A DNA stretch of 41,218 nucleotides. It comes from Candidatus Cacconaster equi. GTDB lineage: Bacteria; Bacteroidota; Bacteroidia; Bacteroidales; UBA932. Of this stretch, positions 35,663 to 41,218 are shown in pieces. Under the pieces are notes generated by a model. It searched no databases. It worked only from the letters and a program-made list of their open reading frames with translations, and was not told the DNA's origin. The position numbers were made by a program, and so were the translations under genes. The first letter of the stretch is position 1. Each line of letters opens with the position of its first letter. The stretch lies in the NCBI GenBank assembly GCA_018065895.1, contig JAGHSK010000048.1:1-41218 (forward strand). Direction: 5' to 3'.

Positions 35663-36505
35663 TCAATGCCGGTTTATGTCACCGTATCTTTCTTCGTGTT
35701 CCATTATGAAGCCAAGTTTGATGGAACGGTCCAGCAGATGCCTTGAGAACTCCACACACATATCCCACCAGCTGTCATATTTTTTTTGTCCGTAGATATC
35801 AATGTAAGACAGATCCACGCTGATGATGAACTCCATAAGATTCTCCACCTCAGGAACTCCGTCATACTGCATCAAATAGGCCCAGACCATCAGCGCCGTC
35901 TCTTTTCTGATGAATTCAGTTCTCTCATGGTCCAATGTGAATTCGGGAATCTCCTTCCCGCACTTATACAGGTCGTTGAGCGCAATCAGGCAGTCGCGCA
36001 GTGAAATGCTGCGGTCAGATAGAATCTGCATTGCCTTGTCTCTTCTGACGGTGGTCTGATCAATGCTCCCGCTCTTTTCTCCAACAATCAGGATTGTTCC
36101 CACATCCCACTCCTTTACGGAGGCGGCCGCTACGGGGCAACAAGGCTCCAAAGCATATTCAATCCTGTCGTCAAGGGTGGTGATCAGCCTCGGATATGTC
36201 CTGCAAAGACAGGGCAGGTTGCCGGAATCCGGCCCGTGCTTCAATTGTATTTCACATAGACGCCTGTCGTTGAGAAATATGCAGTTCCCGTTCTTTTGCT
36301 GCTTGATGAAAAAACCGATGTCATCCTTGTCAAGGTATTCGGCGATTCCGTTGCCTTTTTTGTCTATGTTGCGCCATACCTCATTCTCTTCAAACTGGCT
36401 CTCCTCTCTCTTGAAAAAGTAGATACGGAAGAAGCAGCATCCTATCGGGCATTTGTCCGCTATGCACTTGAATTTTCCGTATGGGGGATAGAACGCCTTA
36501 TACAT
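35663..36505 (-). CDS. Cysteine-rich FliB-like (lysine-N-methylase-like) protein
   Basis: The product has 280 residues from ATG 36505. An ATG three codons upstream overlaps the predicted -7 element, so it is less likely. Cysteines cluster at 14, 19, 23, 24, 75, 84, 99, 101, 122 and 123: 'FKCIADKCPIGCCFFRIYF', 'GNCIFLNDRRLCEIQLKHG' and 'LPCLCRTYPRLI'. This pattern matches the N-terminal cysteine signature of the FliB/flagellin lysine-N-methylase family and related YkgJ-like metal-cluster proteins. The remainder is helical and unrecognised. No flagellar gene is seen and Bacteroidales generally lack flagella, so a different substrate is expected. It is co-transcribed with the MATE-ATPase gene. 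Confidence 0.72.
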   Translation of the reverse strand: MYKAFYPPYGKFKCIADKCPIGCCFFRIYFFKREESQFEENEVWRNIDKKGNGIAEYLDKDDIGFFIKQQKNGNCIFLNDRRLCEIQLKHGPDSGNLPCLCRTYPRLITTLDDRIEYALEPCCPVAAASVKEWDVGTILIVGEKSGSIDQTTVRRDKAMQILSDRSISLRDCLIALNDLYKCGKEIPEFTLDHERTEFIRKETALMVWAYLMQYDGVPEVENLMEFIISVDLSYIDIYGQKKYDSWWDMCVEFSRHLLDRSIKLGFIMEHEERYGDINRH

Positions 36506-36511
36506 AATATG

Positions 36512-36519
36512 CAAAAATA
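36512..36519 (-). promoter_or_regulatory. -7 promoter element for the FliB-like/MATE unit
   Basis: TATTTTTG on the minus strand is a perfect TAnnTTTG. It ends only seven bases before the ATG at 36505, so the transcript would be leaderless or nearly so. Confidence 0.5.
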
Positions 36520-36542
36520 CCTAATATTTGGCAATTAATACC

Positions 36543-36550
36543 TATATTTG
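36543..36550 (+). promoter_or_regulatory. -7 promoter element for the PP2C unit
   Basis: TATATTTG is a perfect TAnnTTTG, 19 bases before the ATG at 36569. It overlaps an upstream in-frame ATG at 36548, which argues against that start. It is about 24 bases from the divergent element at 36512-36519. Confidence 0.55.
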
Positions 36551-36568
36551 AAGATTCTTACAAGTATA

Positions 36569-38539
36569 ATGGAAAAAAGACATTCATTCGCTTCAAGACT
36601 CAGTTTGAAGACCGTGTTGCTGGCTACAGCTCTGTTCCTGGCGTCTATCAGCGTAATTGGCATCGGTGGGGGACGTATAGTTGAAAACTCTTCGCTTCAA
36701 TATGCCGGACAGTGCCTTTCTTCAACTGTACTGGATATGCAGTCCATCATATCTGAAACGGAAACTGTGGCAGATGCCGTGGCAATGACGGCGGAAGAGC
36801 ACTTCCAGGCAGGCCAGATGATGGATACGTCCAGATGTTACAGCCTCCTGAGCAGGACCTTGCAGAATAATCCCGATCTTTATGGATGCGGCTTCTTTTT
36901 CGCTCCGTATGCCTACGACAAGTCAAACGCCCACATAGGCATTTACGTCAACAATGACTGGGAGCACGGAGGCTATGTATATGAATGTGACACGGACGAA
37001 TCAACCGCCGTGGACGGCTGGGACTATTTTGATAATGATTTCTACACTCTCACTCGGAAATCCGGCAAGCGGTTATGGCTTACTCCTTATCTTGAGGAGG
37101 TGATGACCAACAACGGAGTCAACACGTTCCGTCTGCTTTCGACTTACGTCTATCCCATGCATGGCTCCAAGGGGGAATTCATAGGAGTATATGCCGTTGA
37201 CCTGCAGTTGGACTGGCTTAATGAAAAGCTGATAAAGATGCGACCATACGAGCATTCGAACGTATTCCTTCTCGACAGTTGTCTTAACATAATATGCAAT
37301 CCTCTCGCTCAGGATCCGTATAATGGGTCAATCTATGATACTCCTTTCATCGAGGGATTCGATTATATAGTGGATTCCACCTTAACGTTTGCTTCCGTCT
37401 CAAAGATGGCTGACGAAGACGGCTTCTTGAGAATAAAGGAAGGATTGAAATCTGCATATCTTGTATTTGACAAAATGGAAAACGGCTGGATAGTATGCGT
37501 AAGCTCCACATCCAACGATGTTTTTGCCGACTTGAAGAAATTGTGGCTGATACTGGTTGTCCTGACCGTAGTGGTGCTTGCTGTATTGTTCTTCCTGAAC
37601 AAGAGAATGATACGTCATCTCTCACAACCTGTCATGCAGTTTGCCAATGCAGCCAGGGAAATTACCGAGGTTAAGTTCACAGAACCGGTGGCAATTCCGG
37701 AGGTCCATACGAACGATGAGCTTGAGGAACTCGGAAATGCACTGAATTTCATGCAGGATTCCGCGATACAGTACATCAGCGATCTGACCACTACCACCAA
37801 GGAAAAGGAGCGCCTGAAGAGTGAACTCGACGTCGCCCGGAACATTCAGAATCAGATGCTCTGCAGGAATTTCCCGACAATGGACAAAGGAGGGATATTC
37901 GCTGACAGTATTCCAGCAAAAGAGGTTGGTGGTGACCTGTATGATTTTTTCATCAACAATAAGGATATCTATTTCATTCTTGGAGACGTGTCAGGGAAAG
38001 GCGTTCCTGCAGCGTTGCTTATGGCCATCACCATAGCGGCATTCCGCTCTGTTGGAAAGCGGAACCATACGATGGGACAGATTGTCACAATGATCAACAA
38101 GACCTACTGCAAGAGCAATGAGGATATGATGTTCGTCACACTTGTTGTCGGCAAGATAGATACGGAGACCGGCAGGATGGAGTACTGCAATGCGGGACAC
38201 AATCCTATGGTGATTGTTGATGCTGAAGGTAAATCCAGATTCATAAATGCAAAAAGGAACCTGGCCTGCGGAGTGATGTCGGATTTTGAATATGAGAGCG
38301 AAGAGATTGTCCTGAGACAAGGATCCCGTCTGGTGGTTTACAGCGATGGAATTACTGAAGCGGAGAATCTGACCAAAGCCCAATATGGTGAGCAGCGGCT
38401 TCTTGAGTGGGCTTCCACCGCAACCGCTGAAGCCCTGAAAGATGCCGGAGCGGTAAGCAGTCTTATTTCGTCTGTACGTGAATTTACTGCCGGAGCTGAG
38501 CAGAACGACGATATGACAGTAATGTCAATCTCAATATAA
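36569..38539 (+). CDS. Membrane sensor PP2C/SpoIIE-type serine phosphatase
   Basis: The product has 656 residues. TM1 (about 14-33) precedes an extracytoplasmic Cache-like sensor (about 35-322) with 'YGCGFFFAPYAYD', 'YDYF'-type and 'GKRLWLTPYLEE' and 'GEFIGVYAVDLQLDWL' segments. TM2 (about 325-344) is followed by HAMP (about 345-405), a short coiled coil 'KEKERLKSELDVARNIQNQML', and the PP2C domain (about 440-656). The metal-binding residues are intact: D456 in 'EVGGDLYDF', 'LGDVSGKG' (471-478), 'YSDGITEAEN' and the final 'QNDDMTVMSI'. It should dephosphorylate a Ser/Thr-phosphorylated protein, typically a STAS-domain antagonist, in response to an external signal. It is directly followed by the ligand-binding protein and divergent from the MATE-ATPase unit. 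Confidence 0.92.
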   Translation: MEKRHSFASRLSLKTVLLATALFLASISVIGIGGGRIVENSSLQYAGQCLSSTVLDMQSIISETETVADAVAMTAEEHFQAGQMMDTSRCYSLLSRTLQNNPDLYGCGFFFAPYAYDKSNAHIGIYVNNDWEHGGYVYECDTDESTAVDGWDYFDNDFYTLTRKSGKRLWLTPYLEEVMTNNGVNTFRLLSTYVYPMHGSKGEFIGVYAVDLQLDWLNEKLIKMRPYEHSNVFLLDSCLNIICNPLAQDPYNGSIYDTPFIEGFDYIVDSTLTFASVSKMADEDGFLRIKEGLKSAYLVFDKMENGWIVCVSSTSNDVFADLKKLWLILVVLTVVVLAVLFFLNKRMIRHLSQPVMQFANAAREITEVKFTEPVAIPEVHTNDELEELGNALNFMQDSAIQYISDLTTTTKEKERLKSELDVARNIQNQMLCRNFPTMDKGGIFADSIPAKEVGGDLYDFFINNKDIYFILGDVSGKGVPAALLMAITIAAFRSVGKRNHTMGQIVTMINKTYCKSNEDMMFVTLVVGKIDTETGRMEYCNAGHNPMVIVDAEGKSRFINAKRNLACGVMSDFEYESEEIVLRQGSRLVVYSDGITEAENLTKAQYGEQRLLEWASTATAEALKDAGAVSSLISSVREFTAGAEQNDDMTVMSISI

Positions 38540-39376
38540 ATGAAAAAGAGCGACATATTCAGGATCGCTACTTTGAAAGGCCCTTCTTCGATGGCGATGG
38601 CGCATCTGCCGGATTGTCTTGAAAGGAGAGGCGGTGTTTGTGTGGATATTTCATCCTTTGACGAGCCCGTGAAACTTCGTGCCCAGCTGATGGCCGGGGA
38701 TGTGGATTTTGCAGTCCTTCCCACGACTATGTCCGCTTTGCTTTACAATAATGGAATTGATTACAGGATTGCTGCGGTGATAGTGTGGGGCAGCCTTTTC
38801 CTGTGTGGAAACGATGTTGAGGTAAGGACCTTCCGCGACCTGAAGGGAAGGCGGGTATCATTGATGGCAGCGGGCACACCTCCAGACTTGACATTCAGGC
38901 ATTTGATGAAAAGGAACGGACTTCCGCCAGAAGACGTTGCGTTGGATTATAGCTTTTCCGGTCACACCGGCCTGGCTGATGCTGCAGGTGACGGGTTGAC
39001 GGATTTCTGTGTGCTTGCGGAGCCATATATCTCACAGGTTACTGCCCGCAATAAAGCGATGCTTCCCCTTCTGGACTTGAGCCTGGAATGGAACAGGGTC
39101 GAAGGTATGATGCCGGCGGAGACGGCTTTTTTGTGCAGGGGCGATCTTGCCGTGAAGTTTCCTTCCGCTGTAGTTGAAATGGTCAAGGCATTGAAAGAAT
39201 CGGCTTGCGAAGAATTGCGTGCTCCTGAAGGCGGAGTGAACGCTGACCACCTGCATTTCGACGTAGCCTCCGGAGAAGATGCTGGAGAGAGAATTTTTTC
39301 GTATTTGAAAATATTCCACGAAGAGTTTCCTGCGGCCATAGGTGGAAGACTGCCTGACGGAGATTTTGTATTATGA
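38540..39376 (+). CDS. NMT1/SsuA-like ligand-binding protein without signal peptide
   Basis: The product has 278 residues; its ATG follows the PP2C stop with no gap. It resembles the periplasmic-binding fold of NMT1/THI5/SsuA proteins: 'FRIATLKGPSSMAMAHL' at the start, 'RAQLMAGDVDFAVLPTTMSALLYNNG', 'FRDLKGRRVSLMAAGTPPDLTFRHLMKRNGL' and 'DFCVLAEPYISQV'. There is no signal peptide or lipobox, so as predicted it stays in the cytoplasm. No ABC permease or ATPase gene follows, only a 19-codon frame. It may be a cytoplasmic ligand sensor for the phosphatase/kinase module, or the remnant of an ABC operon. The exact ligand is unknown. Confidence 0.75.
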   Translation: MKKSDIFRIATLKGPSSMAMAHLPDCLERRGGVCVDISSFDEPVKLRAQLMAGDVDFAVLPTTMSALLYNNGIDYRIAAVIVWGSLFLCGNDVEVRTFRDLKGRRVSLMAAGTPPDLTFRHLMKRNGLPPEDVALDYSFSGHTGLADAAGDGLTDFCVLAEPYISQVTARNKAMLPLLDLSLEWNRVEGMMPAETAFLCRGDLAVKFPSAVVEMVKALKESACEELRAPEGGVNADHLHFDVASGEDAGERIFSYLKIFHEEFPAAIGGRLPDGDFVL

Positions 39377-39432
39377 TGAACGGACGCCCGACAGTCCGCA
39401 AAAAAGTCAAGATGGTCAAGGACAATGACTGA
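39373..39432 (+). CDS. 19-codon micro-ORF (MMNGRPTVRKKVKMVKDND)
   Basis: The ATG overlaps the stop of the ligand-binding gene (ATGA), the coupling used by genuine neighbours in this window. The product is very basic and has no recognised family. It could be a small regulatory peptide or the stub of a lost gene, for example a transporter permease that would normally follow a binding protein. It ends six bases before the convergent hydrolase stop. Confidence 0.3.
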   Translation: MMNGRPTVRKKVKMVKDND

Positions 39433-39438
39433 ACAGGA

Positions 39439-40230
39439 TTAAATTGCACGGGCAAGAAACTCCTCTGTCAATGCGGCCACCTCAAGGCGTGAGTCAGAGT
39501 AAAAATGGTCGCTGTCTATGCGATGTGAGGTCAATTTGCTGCCGTCAATACTCATAATGGCCTTTTCAAGCGGTTCCAGATGCTGAGCTGCAGGAGTGTA
39601 TATGTCGCGTGTGGCGCCAAGAGTCATTAACGGCTTGCCGGACAGCTTCGGCGCGAGGCTTCTCATATTCAGTCTGTCCGCTTTCTCAATGCATTCCCCG
39701 ATAAGATTTCCGGATGTGGTGTCTGAAAGCCACGGCGCGCTTTCCTCCATTATTTCGCGAATGACCTTTCCGTTGGTCGGATCTTCTTTTTCTATGGATG
39801 GAAGGCTGCAGGCGTCGCAGGGAGAAAGAAGCACAGCCGCTTTGATTTCAGATCTTCTGGCTGCAAGGTGTGCACACACGAATCCTCCCAGACTATGTCC
39901 TACGGCATATATCCGGTCTTTGTCGATACCATATTGGTCTGCCTGCGAGATCATATGGTCAAGTGCCGAGCAGGCATCGTCAATGTCAGACTCCAGTCCA
40001 TACCGGCCGTCGCTGCCCCAGCATCCGGCATAATGGAAAAGCAGCACGTGAAATCCCTTCCTTCTGAAGGAGTGAGCGAAATCCTGGTTTTTCTCATTTC
40101 CCGGAATGCCGTGAAGCAGGATTATGAGCGGATGCGGGCCGTTCCCTCCGGCGGTGAACAGAGAAGAGAAAAGGCGTCCCTGTCGTCCTGGGATAAAAAA
40201 ACTGTACAAATCAGGGGAAATGTTCTTCAT
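39439..40230 (-). CDS. Alpha/beta hydrolase (acyl-peptidase/esterase-like)
   Basis: The product has 263 residues and no signal peptide. It shows the oxyanion region 'LIILLHGIPGNEKNQDFA', the nucleophile elbow 'AVGHSLGGFVCAHLAARR' with Ser113, Asp209 in 'GATRDIYTP', and His242 in 'IDSDHFYSDSR'. 'HYAGCWGSDGRYGLESDIDDACSALDHM' is typical of COG1073/COG1506-like hydrolases. It is probably a cytoplasmic esterase, thioesterase or small peptidase; the substrate is unknown. It is convergent with the phosphatase unit and has its own promoter element. Confidence 0.85.
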   Translation of the reverse strand: MKNISPDLYSFFIPGRQGRLFSSLFTAGGNGPHPLIILLHGIPGNEKNQDFAHSFRRKGFHVLLFHYAGCWGSDGRYGLESDIDDACSALDHMISQADQYGIDKDRIYAVGHSLGGFVCAHLAARRSEIKAAVLLSPCDACSLPSIEKEDPTNGKVIREIMEESAPWLSDTTSGNLIGECIEKADRLNMRSLAPKLSGKPLMTLGATRDIYTPAAQHLEPLEKAIMSIDGSKLTSHRIDSDHFYSDSRLEVAALTEEFLARAI

Positions 40231-40255
40231 ATGCCGTATTATTGATAGCCTTTCG

Positions 40256-40263
40256 CAAATATA
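40256..40263 (-). promoter_or_regulatory. -7 promoter element for the alpha/beta hydrolase
   Basis: TATATTTG on the minus strand is a perfect TAnnTTTG, 25 bases upstream of the hydrolase start. Confidence 0.55.
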
Positions 40264-40475
40264 GATAAAAACCTACTTATACCGATATCATATTCTTATC
40301 GGTACGGTGTGAGATGTCGTGCCGATGAAGCTCTCAAATGTCGCAGAAAGGCAGGGATGCGTCCGGGACTCACGGTCTCGCAGAGCTGTCTTTGTCCTCG
40401 ACAGCGGCGGTTCTGGCGGAGGTGATTGGCAGTTCTGGTGCTGCGGAGCAAGGCTTTGTGGGATGCTTCGCTGGC

Positions 40476-40620
40476 GGAGAACTATTTGTCGGCTCACTCT
40501 GATGTCAGGACCTTTCGCTTCGCTCAATCCCACCAGCCTTCCGGCTGGTCCCCCCCCCGCTATCAGCCGCGGGTGGCTAGGGTCCTGCCATTCAGATGAG
40601 CCTCCGATTTATAGTTCTCC
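40476..40620 (+). repeat. Large imperfect palindrome (145 bases)
   Basis: The two sides pair in order: GGAGAACTAT (40476-40485) with ATAGTTCTCC (40611-40620), GGCTCA (40491-40496) with TGAGCC (40597-40602), CTGA (40499-40502) with TCAG (40592-40595), and CAGGACC (40506-40512) with GGTCCTG (40581-40587). A 7-bp inner hairpin ACCAGCC/GGCTGGT (40532-40549) sits in the centre beside the C9 run. Helices separated by small internal loops look like a folded RNA or single-stranded DNA, rather than a simple terminator. Confidence 0.75.
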
Positions 40621-40696
40621 TTCGTGTTGGCGAACTGCCCGCATCTATGTCTTTCTGCTCGGGAGCATCTGTCCGCTATTTTTGAGATATGGCGGC

Positions 40697-40732
40697 TTTC
40701 TGCCACAAACAAGGGTATAAGCGTGGCAGAAA
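40697..40732 (+). repeat. Inverted repeat 1 (TTTCTGCCAC-N16-GTGGCAGAAA)
   Basis: Perfect 10-bp arms are separated by exactly 16 bases. The same layout is repeated 15 bases downstream. Confidence 0.85.
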
Positions 40733-40747
40733 CGCGGTTCTAATGGC

Positions 40748-40783
40748 TTTTTGCCACAAAAATCGACCTCCTCGTGGCAAAAA
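40748..40783 (+). repeat. Inverted repeat 2 (TTTTTGCCAC-N16-GTGGCAAAAA)
   Basis: Perfect 10-bp arms are separated by exactly 16 bases. It shares the GCCAC/GTGGC core and spacer length with inverted repeat 1 but has a different spacer sequence and compensating arm changes (CT/AG versus TT/AA). Confidence 0.85.
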
Positions 40784-40886
40784 AACAACTCTCTGGCGTG
40801 TATACGTCACTCTGCCTCCGGAGTTTCAGGGATATAGACAATGGTTATGCTAAAAGAATGCAGAATCAAATCTGAACAGATAACTG

Positions 40887-41216
40887 TCAGATAAGGGAAT
40901 TATGAGTTTTCGATTTGCCCCAGGGTATCAAACCAAGAACCAGCGCAGAAATTGCGATACCTGTAAAAATGAATGTTTTCCATTGGGCGACGAAAGATAA
41001 TACAGACGCTATGATTGCTGTATTCAATTTTGGGGCTGCGACTGGTTGCAATATGATGAAAGCCACTACAACAGCTCCTATGGCAATCCCACAAACAGAA
41101 GCCACAATGGATCTGCGACGGCAACGGGCAATTTCAATATCGTGAATCCGCTTGATTTCCTCAATGGCATCGAGACGGGATTTCAGTTCTGCAAGATATG
41201 TCCCTTCATCGGTTGT
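40887..41216 (-). CDS. Membrane protein of unknown function (5' part outside the window)
   Basis: The frame is open from the window end to TGA at 40889-40887, giving 109 visible residues with the start cut off. The N-terminal visible part is a charged helix likely to form a coiled coil ('AELKSRLDAIEEIKRIHDIEIARCRRR'). Two hydrophobic helices follow ('IVASVCGIAIGAVVVAFIIL' and 'FIFTGIAISALVLGLIPW'), with a moderately hydrophobic segment between them. The short tail is polar. I do not recognise the family. A GTG at 41105 could serve as an internal start, but the continuous coiled-coil coding upstream argues for a longer protein. Confidence 0.6.
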   Translation of the reverse strand, partial: TTDEGTYLAELKSRLDAIEEIKRIHDIEIARCRRRSIVASVCGIAIGAVVVAFIILQPVAAPKLNTAIIASVLSFVAQWKTFIFTGIAISALVLGLIPWGKSKTHNSLI

Positions 41217-41218
41217 GG

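Larger units (their letters stand above)
40264..40886 (+). other. Long structured stretch without a convincing gene
   Basis: About 620 bases lie between the hydrolase promoter and the end of the last membrane-protein gene. The longest open frame (40319-40720, plus strand) has a composition rich in Cys, Trp, Arg and Ser with no domain, has no recognisable start signal and crosses both arms of a large palindrome, so I do not call it a gene. The stretch contains that palindrome, a run of nine C at 40550-40558, and two inverted repeats at 40697-40783. It may be a repeated element, a structured RNA or a recombination-related sequence. Confidence 0.5.

Noticed and set aside
40319-40720. Open frame of 133 codons on the plus strand
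   Set aside because: It crosses both arms of the large palindrome, has skewed composition, no domain and no start signal; treated as a by-product of the repeat.
40915-41145. Plus-strand frame opposite the terminal membrane protein
   Set aside because: The opposite strand gives a coherent coiled-coil plus two membrane helices; this frame looks like its shadow.

Overview
The window looks like a Bacteroidota chromosome, most likely order Bacteroidales. Promoters repeatedly carry the Bacteroidota -7 element TAnnTTTG, many starts lack a Shine-Dalgarno sequence, HisB is bifunctional and FeoA is fused to FeoB. Also typical are an HD-type c-di-AMP phosphodiesterase, MenG, and an outer-membrane barrel next to a long TPR protein. 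No tool could be run, so taxonomy and family names rest on recognised motifs and layout.

Layout. 1-700 holds toxin-antitoxin debris: the end of a HicB-like antitoxin, a HigB toxin tail and an intact HigA-like antitoxin. 820-1230 is a small lipoprotein. 1473-5115 has a GMP synthase lacking its glutaminase half, then TypA, a YceD-like protein and ribosomal protein L32. A tRNA-Arg, LemA and a DUF2207 protein follow. 7514-10576 is a minus-strand set: ftsE, nth, xerD, tRNA-Leu, menG. 10636-17343 reads a giant TPR protein, a beta-barrel and gyrB. 17353-25614 has a secreted esterase, a PgpH-type c-di-AMP phosphodiesterase, lnt, a LysE-type exporter, feoAB with its cysteine-rich partner peptide, and a LOG-family protein.

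25645-33878 is a complete histidine operon, hisG-D-C-B-H-A-F-IE, with overlapping genes and a DUF362 ferredoxin-like protein at its end. In front of hisG is a 14-residue leader peptide with four consecutive His codons. It is followed by an antiterminator-capable segment and an intrinsic terminator ending three bases before the hisG start. This is a textbook attenuator.

33875-39432 is the most unusual part: two divergent transcription units. The left one encodes a cysteine-rich FliB-like protein and a MATE transporter with a fused RsbW-like ATPase domain. The right one encodes a membrane PP2C/SpoIIE phosphatase with a large extracytoplasmic sensor, an NMT1-like ligand-binding protein with no signal peptide, and a 19-codon micro-ORF. 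I infer a signalling/transport module using partner-switching parts. No STAS partner, sigma factor or ABC transporter is visible here.

39439-40230 is an alpha/beta hydrolase. 40264-40886 has no convincing gene but contains a large imperfect palindrome, a run of nine C, and two inverted repeats of identical geometry. The window ends inside a minus-strand membrane protein.
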